From: UBA3700 sp964478025
Lineage (GTDB): Bacteria; Bacillota; Clostridia; Christensenellales; UBA3700
Length of the DNA stretch: 64,000 nt
Direction: 5' to 3'
NCBI GenBank assembly: GCA_964478025.1
Contig: CAYZGK010000005.1
Span: 18,019-82,018 of the forward strand
Shown here: piece by piece, positions 51,979-61,624 of the stretch
Layout of the letters: each line of letters begins with the position of its first letter
How positions within the stretch are numbered: position 1 is the first letter of the stretch
Position numbers and translations under genes: made by a program
Notes under the pieces: model-generated
Told to the model about the DNA's origin: nothing
Database searches by the model: none
The model's input: the letters and a program-made list of their open reading frames with translations, nothing else

Positions 51979-52007
51979 TTTACATTTAATATTTCGTATA
52001 GTATAAT
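51979..52007 (+). promoter_or_regulatory. groESL promoter
   Basis: TTTACA (51979-51984), 17-base spacer, TATAAT (52002-52007). Predicted transcription start near 52014. Confidence 0.8.
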
Positions 52008-52024
52008 ACTTGATGGCGAAAAAA

Positions 52025-52042
52025 AGAACTAGTAATAGTTCT
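52025..52042. promoter_or_regulatory. Inverted repeat in the groES leader, possible operator
   Basis: AGAACTA-GTAA-TAGTTCT is a perfect 7-bp inverted repeat at about +12 to +29, just upstream of the AGGAGG site. It is not the CIRCE sequence of HrcA nor a CtsR box; no CIRCE is seen near this promoter. Confidence 0.5.
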
Positions 52043-52068
52043 ATAAACTAATAGGAGGATTTTTTGAT

Positions 52069-52356
52069 ATGACAATTAAACCATTGTTTGACAAAATTGT
52101 AGTAAAAGCTGTTGAAGCTGAAGTAAAAACACAATCTGGCTTATATTTACCAGGTTCTGCACAAGAAAAGCCACAAGTAGCTGAAGTAGTTGCTGTTGGC
52201 CCTGGTGGCGTAGCAGACGGAAAAGAAATTAAAATGCAAGTTAAAGTAGGAGATCACATCCTATACTCTAAGTATAGCGGTAGTGATTTTAAAATTGACG
52301 ATGTTGATGTAACAATCATTAAACAATCTGATGTTTTAGCTATTTTAGAAGATTAG
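52069..52356 (+). CDS. groES: Co-chaperonin GroES
   Basis: The 95-residue lid of the GroEL chaperonin. It has the start IKPLFDKIVVKAVEAE, mobile loop TQSGLYLPGSAQEKPQ and GDHILYSKYSG strand. A strong AGGAGG ribosome site precedes the ATG. It is followed after 18 bases by groEL, the usual bicistronic unit. Confidence 0.97.
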   Translation: MTIKPLFDKIVVKAVEAEVKTQSGLYLPGSAQEKPQVAEVVAVGPGGVADGKEIKMQVKVGDHILYSKYSGSDFKIDDVDVTIIKQSDVLAILED

Positions 52357-52374
52357 TAAAGGAGGACAATAATT

Positions 52375-54000
52375 ATGGCAAAAGATTTTAAATATGGCGA
52401 TGACGCTAGAAAAGCTTTAGAAGCAGGTGTTGATGCAGTTGCAAATGCTGTAAAAATCACTCTTGGACCTAAAGGTAGAAATGTAGTATTAGACAAAAAG
52501 TATGGTTCACCACTTATCACTAACGATGGTGTTACTATTGCAAAAGAAGTTGAATTAAAAGATTCATTTGAAAATATGGGAGCTCAACTTATAAAGGAAG
52601 TTTCTATAAAGACAAATGATGTCGCTGGTGATGGTACAACAACAGCTTGCGTTCTTGCTCAAGCTCTTGTAAAGGAAGGATTAAGAAACGTAACTGCTGG
52701 TGCTAACCCAATTATCTTAAAGAAAGGTATTCAAAAGGTAACGGATGCAGTTGTAGATGAATTAAAGAAAATTTCTAAACCTATTGAATCTGCTGAAGCT
52801 ATTGCTCAAGTTGCAAGCATCTCAGCTGGTAATGAACAAGTTGGAGATTTAATCTCTGAGGCTATGGAAAAGGTAGGCAAAGAAGGAGTTATCTCTGTTG
52901 ATGAATCTAAGACAACAGATACTACTCTATCTACAGTTGAAGGTATGCAATTTGATAGAGGTTATGTATCTGCTTATATGGCAACAAATACAGATAAGAT
53001 GGAAGCTGTTCTTGATGATGCTTATATCTTAATTACAGATAAGAAAATTTCTTCTTCAAAAGAAATTATGCCAATTCTTGAAACTGTTGTACAAAACGGC
53101 TTAAAGCTATTAATTATTGCTGAGGATGTTGATGGCGATGCATTAACTGCTCTTGTTCTTAACAAATTAAAAGGTGTACTAAACTGCGTTGCTGTTAAAG
53201 CTCCAGCATTTGGAGATAGAAGAAAAGCTATCCTTGAAGATATTGCCATATTAACTGGTGGTACAGTTATCTCATCTGAACTTGGTTATGAATTAAAAGA
53301 TACAACAATGAATCAATTAGGTAGAGCTAAACAAGTAAAGGTAGACAAAGATACAACAACTATTATTGATGGATACGGCAGTGCTGAAGAAATCACTAAC
53401 AGAGTTAATGCTATTAAAGCTCAAGCAAATGAAGCTACAAGTGAGTACGATAAAGAAAAATTATTCGAAAGACTTGCAAAACTTGCTGGTGGTGTTGCCG
53501 TAATTCATGTTGGTGCTGCAACAGAAGTTGAAATGAAAGAAAAGAAACTAAGAATCGAAGATGCTCTAGCTGCTACTCGTGCTGCTGTTGAAGAAGGTGT
53601 CATCCCTGGTGGTGGTGTTGCACTTCTTAACATCATGGATAAAGTTCAAGCCGTTGTAGATTCAATGGAAGGCGATGAAAAGACTGGTGGTAGATGTATG
53701 CTTAAAGCTCTTGAAGCTCCAATCAAGCAAATTTGCGCCAATGCAGGCCTAGATGGTGGCGTTGTCATAAACAACATCAAATCTGCAAATAAAGGCTCTA
53801 ATTTTGGCTATGATGCGCTAAAGAATGAATATGTAGACATGATTGCTGCTGGTATTCTAGATCCAACAAAGGTTACAAGAAGTGCTGTTCAAAATGCAGC
53901 TTCAGTTGTTTCAACATTACTTACAACAGAAGTTCTAATTTCAGATATTCCTGAACCTCAAGCACCAGCTGCTCCACAAGCAGGCGGAGATATGTATTAA
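52375..54000 (+). CDS. groEL: Chaperonin GroEL
   Basis: The 541-residue ATP-driven folding chamber. Hallmarks: LGPKGRNVVLDKKYGSP, ATP-binding DGTTTACVLA (Asp of GDGTTT), EEGVIPGGGVAL and the equatorial C-terminal segment. The usual GGM tail is shortened to QAGGDMY. AAAGGAGG precedes the ATG. A strong bidirectional terminator follows. Confidence 0.98.
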   Translation: MAKDFKYGDDARKALEAGVDAVANAVKITLGPKGRNVVLDKKYGSPLITNDGVTIAKEVELKDSFENMGAQLIKEVSIKTNDVAGDGTTTACVLAQALVKEGLRNVTAGANPIILKKGIQKVTDAVVDELKKISKPIESAEAIAQVASISAGNEQVGDLISEAMEKVGKEGVISVDESKTTDTTLSTVEGMQFDRGYVSAYMATNTDKMEAVLDDAYILITDKKISSSKEIMPILETVVQNGLKLLIIAEDVDGDALTALVLNKLKGVLNCVAVKAPAFGDRRKAILEDIAILTGGTVISSELGYELKDTTMNQLGRAKQVKVDKDTTTIIDGYGSAEEITNRVNAIKAQANEATSEYDKEKLFERLAKLAGGVAVIHVGAATEVEMKEKKLRIEDALAATRAAVEEGVIPGGGVALLNIMDKVQAVVDSMEGDEKTGGRCMLKALEAPIKQICANAGLDGGVVINNIKSANKGSNFGYDALKNEYVDMIAAGILDPTKVTRSAVQNAASVVSTLLTTEVLISDIPEPQAPAAPQAGGDMY

Positions 54001-54027
54001 TATTTAATACACAATCGATAATAAATA

Positions 54028-54059
54028 AAAATACAGAGCCCATCGGGCTCTGTATTTTT
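54028..54059 (+). terminator. groEL terminator (bidirectional with tcdA)
   Basis: AATACAGAGCCC pairs with GGGCTCTGTATT around a tiny loop, with A-tract before and T-tract after. It lies between the convergent groEL and tcdA genes and can stop both. Confidence 0.9.
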
Positions 54060-54086
54060 AAATAAATAATTGGAAATCACAAACTA

Positions 54087-54806
54087 TTAATTTTTGTATG
54101 ATTTAGTTAAGTCGTTTATAACTTCAGCTGCAATTGTAAGTCCAAGCGATGCTGGAACAAAAGCGTTACTTCCTGGAATTGTTCTTTTATTTGATGTTTC
54201 ATCTAAAGTACTTTCCACCTTCATTGGAATTTCTTCAGAATAAACAACTTTTAATTTTTTTACATTTCTCTTTTTTAATTCGTTTCTTAAAACCCTAGCA
54301 AGTGGATCATATTTTGTCTCGTATATATCTACTACCTTAAACCCTTGTGGATTTAATTTATTCCCTGCTCCCATACTTGATATGATTGGTGTATTTTCTC
54401 TTTGAGCCTTTATGGCTAATTCAATTTTTGCTGCAACAGTATCTACTGCATCAACTACATAATCATATTTTGAAAAATCAAATTCTGATTCATTTTCAGG
54501 TAAGAAAAAGCATGTATGAGTGTTAACTTCAGCATCTTTGTTTATTGAAAGAATTCTATCTTTCATTACATCAACCTTATATTTTCCAATAGTATCAAAA
54601 GTCGCTATAATTTGTCTATTTAAGTTTGTTAAAGATACAGTATCATTATCTATTAAATCAAACTTACCTACACCCGTTCTTGCTAGCGCTTCTACAACGT
54701 AGCCACCAACTCCCCCTATACCAAATACAGCTACTCTACATTCTTTTAAATGCTCAATAGCCTCTTTGCCATATAAAAGTTCAGTTCTTGAAAATTGATT
54801 TAACAT
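54087..54806 (-). CDS. tcdA: tRNA threonylcarbamoyladenosine dehydratase TcdA
   Basis: TcdA (CsdL), an E1-like enzyme, uses ATP to cyclise t6A to ct6A in tRNA. The 239-residue protein has the start FSRTELLYG, ATP loop VFGIGGVGGYVVEAL, DNDTVSLTNLNRQ and MGAGNKLNP. It lies two bases after the rhodanese-TtcA-type gene. In other bacteria TcdA works with a CsdA/CsdE sulfur system; here a sulfur-transfer protein is its direct neighbour. Confidence 0.93.
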   Translation of the reverse strand: MLNQFSRTELLYGKEAIEHLKECRVAVFGIGGVGGYVVEALARTGVGKFDLIDNDTVSLTNLNRQIIATFDTIGKYKVDVMKDRILSINKDAEVNTHTCFFLPENESEFDFSKYDYVVDAVDTVAAKIELAIKAQRENTPIISSMGAGNKLNPQGFKVVDIYETKYDPLARVLRNELKKRNVKKLKVVYSEEIPMKVESTLDETSNKRTIPGSNAFVPASLGLTIAAEVINDLTKSYKN

Positions 54807-54808
54807 TT

Positions 54809-55936
54809 TTATTCCTCGTCATATGTATCTAAAAAATTATGTTTAACGCCTTTAGTTTTGTATCCTATAACTTGGTCTAAACAAACGTTTTCTACACTTT
54901 TAAATATAGTAGATTCAACAAGTGGATTTGTCTTCTTTAACTTAGCAATTAATTCTTTAACTTCCACTCTTTTTGATTTATTTTCATTATTACAACTTGT
55001 ACAAGTATCTGTAAACTTACAAGCACATTGTATAAAGTGAAGATTATTATAATCTCTCCATTTCTTTATTGTATCTTCCCTTACAAAGTAAAGTGGTCTT
55101 ATAAGTTCCATTCCCTCAAAGTTTGTGCTATGAAGCTTTGGCATCATAGTTTGAATCTGGGCACCATATAGCATTCCCATTAAGATTGTCTCAATTACAT
55201 CATCATAGTGGTGGCCAAGAGCAATTTTATTACACCCAAGTTCTCTAGCGTATGCATAAAGGTGTCCTCTACGCATTCTTGCACATAAATAGCATGGAGA
55301 TTTTTCTACATTATATACTGATTCAAAAATTTTTGATTCAAATATATTAATTGGTATTCCAAGCATTTTTGCGTTGTTTTCTATAACTTGTCGATTATCC
55401 GCGCTATAACCTGGGTCCATAACTAAATATTTAACATCAAAATCTATTTCGCTATATTTATGCAATTCTTGAAATAATTTAGCAAGAAGCATTGAATCTT
55501 TACCACCAGATATACAAACTGCAATTTTATCTCCACTCTTTATCATGTCATATGTTTTTAAAGCTCTAATAAAATTACTCCATATAGCTTTTCTATATCT
55601 AGTTCTTATGCTGTTTTCAACCTTTGATCTAACCTCTAAATCAGAATTATTCTTTATAGTATCTAAAAGCCAAGCATTATACCCGCCTTTTAAACTATAC
55701 GCCATATATCCTTTAGATTCTAAGATATCTGCAATATCTAAACTTATAACACCTTTTTTACAATAGATTATATATTTTATATTTTTATCTAAATTTGTTT
55801 CTTTTAGTAACTCCTCTTGACTTAATTTAATAGAATTAGGAATGGAACCATAAGATATCTCAAGTTCCGTCCTAATATCTATTAATTTATATTCACTTTC
55901 ATCAAGTTTTTTTAATTCGTCAAGTGTTATTTCCAT
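54809..55936 (-). CDS. Rhodanese-TtcA fusion: tRNA 2-thiolation-type PP-loop protein
   Basis: A 375-residue fusion. Residues ~1-95 are a rhodanese domain with the persulfide cysteine in IIYCKKGV; residues ~110-350 are a TtcA/TilS-like PP-loop ATPase with CISGGKDS, the cluster motif CYLCARMRRG, GHHYDDVIETIL and a further CxxC (TCTSC) near the C-terminus. TtcA makes 2-thiocytidine at tRNA position 32 with an Fe-S cluster; the rhodanese would hand over the sulfur in cis. The exact product is inferred. It lies between the WYL gene and tcdA with 2-3 base gaps. Confidence 0.87.
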   Translation of the reverse strand: MEITLDELKKLDESEYKLIDIRTELEISYGSIPNSIKLSQEELLKETNLDKNIKYIIYCKKGVISLDIADILESKGYMAYSLKGGYNAWLLDTIKNNSDLEVRSKVENSIRTRYRKAIWSNFIRALKTYDMIKSGDKIAVCISGGKDSMLLAKLFQELHKYSEIDFDVKYLVMDPGYSADNRQVIENNAKMLGIPINIFESKIFESVYNVEKSPCYLCARMRRGHLYAYARELGCNKIALGHHYDDVIETILMGMLYGAQIQTMMPKLHSTNFEGMELIRPLYFVREDTIKKWRDYNNLHFIQCACKFTDTCTSCNNENKSKRVEVKELIAKLKKTNPLVESTIFKSVENVCLDQVIGYKTKGVKHNFLDTYDEE

Positions 55937-55939
55937 AAC

Positions 55940-56965
55940 TTATTTACTATATTTATTTAGTCCCTTTTGTAAAGATTGCTTTATATCCTCTCTAAGATCA
56001 ATAGGAGATAAAACTTCAACATGATCAATGTATTGTAAAGCCCAATAATGCATTGCCATTGGTGATACTTTTATTGTAGATAAATACATTCCAGGATGTT
56101 CAGGATCCTCTTTAAATTTAACGTTTGGTCCAAACCAATCAAATATATCATCTGCAACATTTTTGTTATCAATTCTAATTGTAACAAGCTTTGGAGCATC
56201 AGAGAACATATAAGGTAAAGAATTAGAAATAACCGCATAGTTTATACCATTTTTAAATGTTGGCAATCTATTAATATCTATAGCTTGTTCGTCAACTTTT
56301 TTAGTATTAAACATTTTATCTAATCTAAAGTATCTTAACTCCCCTCTTCCGTTCTTTACATATTGGCACATTAAATAATATTGTCTATTTTTTTGTAAAA
56401 CGGCATATGGAGAAACCTTATAAGTACCTACTTCATATAATTCATGATTTATATTATACTTTTTATAAACAAATTTAACTTGCTGATTATTTGCTATTGC
56501 CTCATCAAGAAAACTAATATTAACTAAAACATCTCTATTTTGAGTTTTATTCATATCTTGAAAATTTTTTGCATTTTTTAAGTATGTAGGACCTTTATAA
56601 TGTCTACCACCTAAAGAGCAAATCCTTTTAATAATATCTAATGAACTATTTGGATCTAAGTTTTTACTAAACATTACTGCATCACAAAGGTTATGAAGTT
56701 CAGATTCACTAAATAATCTTTCAACTACAAAAGTTCCTTTTTTATCTGAATATAAATCCAAATAACCATTATCTCTAATAAGAGCAATTGTTCTACCTAC
56801 AGCCTTTCTTTCAATATCAATATTATATTCATTAGCAAGAATTTCTAATATCTCATCTTGTTTTAAAGGATGTTTTTTGTCTGTTCTTTTAGCTAAGATT
56901 TCTCTTATTGCTAAAATGGCTTCTTTCTTTTTTTCTGGTCTTGCATTATTATTATTGTTACTCAT
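55940..56965 (-). CDS. WYL-domain transcriptional regulator
   Basis: A 341-residue regulator: a basic winged helix (~10-75), then a WYL domain (~150-240; VSPYAVLQKNRQYYLMCQY, with RYFRLDKM) and the WCX C-terminal extension (~250-335). WYL domains bind nucleic-acid-type ligands and often control defence or DNA-damage genes. An AGGAGG ribosome site precedes the ATG. It leads a three-gene unit with the TtcA-like and tcdA genes, so a role in tRNA-modification control is possible. Confidence 0.9.
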   Translation of the reverse strand: MSNNNNNARPEKKKEAILAIREILAKRTDKKHPLKQDEILEILANEYNIDIERKAVGRTIALIRDNGYLDLYSDKKGTFVVERLFSESELHNLCDAVMFSKNLDPNSSLDIIKRICSLGGRHYKGPTYLKNAKNFQDMNKTQNRDVLVNISFLDEAIANNQQVKFVYKKYNINHELYEVGTYKVSPYAVLQKNRQYYLMCQYVKNGRGELRYFRLDKMFNTKKVDEQAIDINRLPTFKNGINYAVISNSLPYMFSDAPKLVTIRIDNKNVADDIFDWFGPNVKFKEDPEHPGMYLSTIKVSPMAMHYWALQYIDHVEVLSPIDLREDIKQSLQKGLNKYSK

Positions 56966-57080
56966 AAAGTACCTCCTATTTTTTATTTGTGTAGAGATAT
57001 TACCACTTTGAAAAGCAAATGTAAATAGTTTTTTTTAAAAATTTTTCATCAGTTATGTCCCAATTTTGTCGCGCTAACAG

Positions 57081-57113
57081 AAAAGCCCCTATTATACTTT
57101 GTATAATAGGGGC
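57081..57113 (-). terminator. Terminator of the lipoprotein gene
   Basis: A perfect 13-bp stem GCCCCTATTATAC/GTATAATAGGGGC with a 3-base loop at 57085-57113, followed by TTTT on the minus strand. It ends the 60075-57139 gene group. Confidence 0.85.
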
Positions 57114-57138
57114 AAGTAATTTTCATTTTACAAAGATT

Positions 57139-58038
57139 TTACATTTCTATTTTGTAATCTTCTTCATTATAACTAAAAGCAGCTTTGTAACTTTGAGCGC
57201 AACTTTGTGTTCCTAGCTTATAACCTGTATAAACTTCTCTAGATACCCATTGTAAAACTCTATATGTATCATCAACCTTTTCAACTAAAAATGTTATTGT
57301 AACAGGCTCCATGTCAATTGAATCTTCTTTTGCACCTAGTGCATTTTCAAATTCAGCCTTTGCTATTTTCTGAACTGTTTTTTGAGCCTCAAGTGACATA
57401 TCTATAGTAACTGTACATAAATATTTAGTTGGATCTGGTGCATATGTGTAAACAGTATCATCATGAGTATCATCTAAATACTCAAATGAGTCTAGATTAT
57501 ATGTTGTAATCATTTTTTTATAATCTGTTTTAAACTTTTCTATCTCTTCGCTATTTTCTTTCATTGTATATGTATCAGGTGTTCCCCAATCCGAAATAGC
57601 ATAAATATCTGGCTCTTCTCCTAAAACCTTTTTATTACCCTTTAAAACATGAGCATAACCAGTTTCAGTACTTGCATTATATAGAAGCTTAACAGCATAA
57701 TTTGCGCCAGCTAGTCCTGAGTTTATTGTAACTTGCTCTGACCAAATATTGCCATTATCTACTTTATATATTTGTCTTGCTTGTCTTGTAGCCATTTTTC
57801 CTTCATTTACTGAGAATGTAAAATGTTCAGTTCTTAAATGATTAGGAAAGACATTATTTTTCCAGTTATTATATGCTGTTGATGCAAGTGTGTATGCAGA
57901 TAAATCATTAACTATATCACCTTTATTAGATGCTAAGTCATCAGAAACTTCTATATTCTTTCCTTTACATCCAATAAAGCATGACAATATAGTTACAAGT
58001 ACAATTAAAATAATTGTTGTATAAATAATTTTTTTCAT
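57139..58038 (-). CDS. Lipoprotein of unknown function
   Basis: A 299-residue lipoprotein with signal and lipobox CFIGC. The mature region is rich in charged residues with several aromatic strands (YNWKNNVFPNHLRTEHFTF split region) and two or three cysteines near the end. It follows the fucosidase gene by ~30 bases with its own AAGGGG ribosome site and may be coexpressed. No recognised family; substrate binding for the neighbouring fucosidase is only a guess. Confidence 0.7.
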   Translation of the reverse strand: MKKIIYTTIILIVLVTILSCFIGCKGKNIEVSDDLASNKGDIVNDLSAYTLASTAYNNWKNNVFPNHLRTEHFTFSVNEGKMATRQARQIYKVDNGNIWSEQVTINSGLAGANYAVKLLYNASTETGYAHVLKGNKKVLGEEPDIYAISDWGTPDTYTMKENSEEIEKFKTDYKKMITTYNLDSFEYLDDTHDDTVYTYAPDPTKYLCTVTIDMSLEAQKTVQKIAKAEFENALGAKEDSIDMEPVTITFLVEKVDDTYRVLQWVSREVYTGYKLGTQSCAQSYKAAFSYNEEDYKIEM

Positions 58039-58067
58039 AAAATCCCCTTACCCAATATATTTATATA

Positions 58068-59651
58068 TTAATTATACACCGCAATATTTCTTAAACATGG
58101 ATTAGATCTTGATTGTTTAATGAAAATTCTAATCTCACTAGTCTCTTCACCAACTTCAATTATCTTTTGAGATCCAATTACTGTATAATCATCAACCTTT
58201 TTCCAAACACCTGAATCATTCTTATAGTAAATACTAAATGCTTCAACACGTTGTGAATATTTTTGATTTTCCTTTAATACTAAGTATGAAACATAAGACT
58301 TAGAATCTAGTTTTAAATCAATAATGTCTTCATCATCTTGCACTTTGTAAAGATTATCTATTGAATCATTAGCAAGTGCTGTTATATTAGCGTTTTCTTC
58401 AATACTAGTTCCCTTACTTCCAGAGTATGCTGTATATTTTAATGGAGTTGCAGTAATTGATTTAATCTTATCTCCAAACTCTTTTAATCTTGTAACAGTA
58501 GCTTCATCAAGACTTCCATCACTTGTTGGTGGAACATTTAATAAGAATGAAGCATTACTTCCTGCTGTATTCATATAAATTCTATATAATGCATCTACAG
58601 TTTTATTTGATTCGTTTTCATGATAGAACCAACCACCATAACTTTGAAGTGCACTCTTTCTTCTTATAGAAACATCACTTTCAGCTGGATACCAAACAAG
58701 TTGATCTGCGGTATAATCCTTTAATACTTCTCTTGAACCTAAATCTTTTTCCATATCAGAGATTCCAGATAATTTTGCTGTATCTGTCTCTCCTGTTTGA
58801 CTGTTTGCATTATAGTCCTTATTATTTGAAACAACGCTCCATTCAGCTTTTCTAGCAGCTCCAGTTTCGTTACCAATCCATCTAACGTCAGTACCACAAA
58901 TTGAAACAACTGCATTTGGTTGAAGACGTCTAATTACTTCAAAGTATCTTGTAAAATCATACTCAAAATCTGGAGCATCTTCACCCTTTGCACCATCTAA
59001 CCATACACAGAATATATCTCCATAATTTGTTAATAATTCTGTTAATTGATTTACATAATAATCATTATATGCATCTGTTCCATAGGTAGATTCATGTCTA
59101 TCCCATGGAGATAGATATATACCAAATTTTAATCCATACTTTTTACAGCTTTCAGATAAGTCTTTAACTATGTCTCCATTACCATCTTTATATGGGCTGT
59201 TTTTAATAGAATGCTCTGTATACGCACTTGGCCATAAACAGAATCCATCATGGTGCTTTGCTGTTAATATAATTCCCTTTGAGCCAGAATCTAAGCAAGC
59301 TTTTGCCCATTGATCAGTATCTAGATTTGTAGGATTAAATTGTGATGGACTTTCTGTTCCATCTCCCCACTCTCTATCTGTCATAGTGTTCATACCAAAG
59401 TGAATGAAATTATAATAAGTCATTTCTTGATATTGTAATTGTCTATCTGATGGTGTTACAGATATCAATCTTTGAACTAATTCATCATTCTTAGCGTAAC
59501 CATTGTTTGTAGAAGCAAAGCCTCCATCAAACTCGGCTGAATCCTCTGTGTAACTTTTTACCTTTTTTACACAAGAAAATAGTGAACTTAACATCATTAT
59601 AAAAGACATAATAATTACGACTCCTTTTATTAATATTTTACTTGTTTTCAT
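58068..59651 (-). CDS. Alpha-L-fucosidase, GH29, lipoprotein-anchored
   Basis: A 527-residue enzyme that removes alpha-L-fucose from glycans such as host mucins. A lipobox (SLFSC) anchors it outside the cell. The GH29 domain (~65-390) shows the WNFIHFG-like start YNFIHFGMNT, LTAKHHDGFCLWPS, and the nucleophile region CVWLDGAKGE; the C-terminal ~130 residues look like a beta-sandwich/F5-8-type domain. It overlaps the end of the YunG-like gene by 14 bases. The presence suggests a gut or mucosal habitat. Confidence 0.9.
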   Translation of the reverse strand: MKTSKILIKGVVIIMSFIMMLSSLFSCVKKVKSYTEDSAEFDGGFASTNNGYAKNDELVQRLISVTPSDRQLQYQEMTYYNFIHFGMNTMTDREWGDGTESPSQFNPTNLDTDQWAKACLDSGSKGIILTAKHHDGFCLWPSAYTEHSIKNSPYKDGNGDIVKDLSESCKKYGLKFGIYLSPWDRHESTYGTDAYNDYYVNQLTELLTNYGDIFCVWLDGAKGEDAPDFEYDFTRYFEVIRRLQPNAVVSICGTDVRWIGNETGAARKAEWSVVSNNKDYNANSQTGETDTAKLSGISDMEKDLGSREVLKDYTADQLVWYPAESDVSIRRKSALQSYGGWFYHENESNKTVDALYRIYMNTAGSNASFLLNVPPTSDGSLDEATVTRLKEFGDKIKSITATPLKYTAYSGSKGTSIEENANITALANDSIDNLYKVQDDEDIIDLKLDSKSYVSYLVLKENQKYSQRVEAFSIYYKNDSGVWKKVDDYTVIGSQKIIEVGEETSEIRIFIKQSRSNPCLRNIAVYN

Positions 59652-60075
59652 TTCTCCTTATTAAATCTTCCTTTAAATATTCATATCTTGCTTTCTTTTC
59701 TTCTTTTGAAAAATGTATATCTCTTGATTGCTCTTCACAATTTTCATAGTCTAAGTTTTTAGCCTCATCCCCAAATTGTTCAGATGTTAAATCAAAGATA
59801 CATCCATTAACATTATTAAAACAATGCGTTGCTCCCTTTACCTTTATTCCATAAACCTTTCCACCAAAGATATCTTGCATTAAAAAGGCAGTAATTGAGC
59901 ATTGGCCACATGTTTTATTTTCTTTTGACCATTTTTCTCTAAGCCTTGGTGCGCAAGTATACTCACACCAAACATCGGATAATTCATCATACAAATCTCT
60001 TGGGGTTTTTCCTGAAAATCTAGTATCAACTGCTAAAACATTAGCATCTTTCCATCCATAAAAATTGTATTCCAT
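59638..60075 (-). CDS. YunG-like protein
   Basis: A 145-residue cytoplasmic protein resembling the YunG family. It has a possible Cys-His-Asp triad: CGQCSITAFLMQD, KGATHCFNNV and FDLTSEQF, in the order of transglutaminase/papain-like folds, but no activity is proven. It overlaps the fucosidase start by 14 bases and may be the first gene of that unit. Confidence 0.75.
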   Translation of the reverse strand: MEYNFYGWKDANVLAVDTRFSGKTPRDLYDELSDVWCEYTCAPRLREKWSKENKTCGQCSITAFLMQDIFGGKVYGIKVKGATHCFNNVNGCIFDLTSEQFGDEAKNLDYENCEEQSRDIHFSKEEKKARYEYLKEDLIRRNENK

Positions 60076-60145
60076 AAAATCCCTCTAAAATATTATATTA
60101 GAAATAATATAAAAATACTACATAAAATTTTAAAAATTTTTGCAT

Positions 60146-60180
60146 AAAAAAATCCAAGTCTATCGTTTCTTACTTGGATT
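60146..60180 (-). terminator. pncB terminator
   Basis: Minus-strand AATCCAAGT pairs with ACTTGGATT around a 12-base loop, followed by TTTTT, ten bases after the pncB stop. Confidence 0.85.
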
Positions 60181-60190
60181 TTACATTTCT

Positions 60191-61624
60191 TTATTTCATT
60201 GAATTTTTCTTAAGCAGTTCTTCTTTTATATCATATAACTTTTGAGATAAGTCAACTTTATAAATATGAGGGTTAAGCAATCTTTTATATTCATTCCAAA
60301 ACTCTGCATATGCATTTTTATGATATGTCGCAATTTCTTGAACTGATGGCAACTTATATACAAGTTTTCCATCCTTTATAATTGTAGTTGTAAGTTCCTT
60401 CACATAAAAGTCTGTAATTGTCTTTCTCTTATATGTAAAATGTGGATCGAAAATTTCAAGTTCATCAAGCCCATCAAAACTTTCATCATATAAACAAATT
60501 AAATCAGCAAGTGCCTTATTAGAATGTTTATCATAAATTCTTACAATTTTTTTGAATCCTGGATTTGTAATCTTTCCTGGAGTATCTGACATCTTTAATT
60601 TTGGAACTAAATTGCCATTTTCATCCTCAATTGCACTCATCTTATATACACCACCAAGCGATGGACAATCCATTGATGTAATTAACTTTGTTCCAATTCC
60701 ATATGTATCTATCTTAGCGCCTTGTGCAGTTAAAGACATTAATACTGTTTCATCAATATCGCCAGAGGCACAAATCTTTGCATTTTCAAATCCTGCTTCA
60801 TCAAGCATCTTTCTTGCTTCTTGAGATAAATATGCTAAATCCCCAGAGTCTAATCTTATACCAATTGGTTCATGGCCCTCTGCTCTTAATTCCTTAAATA
60901 CCTTTATTGCATTTGGCACACCTGAGCGCAATGTATCGTAAGTATCACATAAAAGCAAACATGAATCTGGATACATTTTTGCATATGCTTTAAATGCATC
61001 ATACTCCGTAGGGAAACTCATTACCCACGCATGAGCATGAGTACCTGAGATTGGAACATTAAACATTTTTCCAGCAAGAACATTTGATGTTGACGCACAT
61101 CCTGCAATAACAGCCGCTCTAGCGCCATAAATACCAGCATCTGGACCTTGAGCTCTCCTTAGTCCAAATTCAGCTACAGGAGCCCCATTTGCGGCGTAAA
61201 CAACTTTCGCTGCCTTTGTGGCAATTAATGTTTGGTGATTTAATAAACACAAAATTGCTGTCTCTATGAGTTGAGCTTCAAATAAACGAGCTTTAACTGT
61301 AAGTATTGGCTCTTGAGGGAAAATAACTGTTCCTTCTTTTACTGCATAAATATCGCCAGTAAATTTAAAATCTTCTAATAATTTTAAAAATTCTTCATCA
61401 AACAAATTTTTAGAACGTAAATATTCTATATCATCTTTTTCAAACTTAAGATTTAAAACATATTCTACAACTTGTTCTAGTCCACAAGCTACTGCGTAAT
61501 TATTACCTATTCCTCTATAAAAAACATCAAAAACTGCAGTCTTGTTCATTTGGCCATTTTTTGAATAGCCGTACATCATGGTTAACTGATATAAATCAGT
61601 TAGTAGCGTTAGGTTTCTCATCAT
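60191..61624 (-). CDS. pncB: Nicotinate phosphoribosyltransferase
   Basis: PncB makes nicotinate mononucleotide from nicotinate and PRPP in NAD salvage. The start is set at 61624 (ATG-ATG pair), giving ~477 aa starting MMRNLTLLTDLYQLTMMYGY, the family signature; the longer frame would add 13 residues inside lgt. Catalytic and PRPP motifs include EFGLRRAQGPDAG, SGTHAHAWVMSF, IRLDSGDLAYLS and YGIGTKLITS. It overlaps the lgt end by ~29 bases. With pnuC at 46478 it suggests reliance on NAD-precursor salvage. Confidence 0.95.
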   Translation of the reverse strand: MMRNLTLLTDLYQLTMMYGYSKNGQMNKTAVFDVFYRGIGNNYAVACGLEQVVEYVLNLKFEKDDIEYLRSKNLFDEEFLKLLEDFKFTGDIYAVKEGTVIFPQEPILTVKARLFEAQLIETAILCLLNHQTLIATKAAKVVYAANGAPVAEFGLRRAQGPDAGIYGARAAVIAGCASTSNVLAGKMFNVPISGTHAHAWVMSFPTEYDAFKAYAKMYPDSCLLLCDTYDTLRSGVPNAIKVFKELRAEGHEPIGIRLDSGDLAYLSQEARKMLDEAGFENAKICASGDIDETVLMSLTAQGAKIDTYGIGTKLITSMDCPSLGGVYKMSAIEDENGNLVPKLKMSDTPGKITNPGFKKIVRIYDKHSNKALADLICLYDESFDGLDELEIFDPHFTYKRKTITDFYVKELTTTIIKDGKLVYKLPSVQEIATYHKNAYAEFWNEYKRLLNPHIYKVDLSQKLYDIKEELLKKNSMK

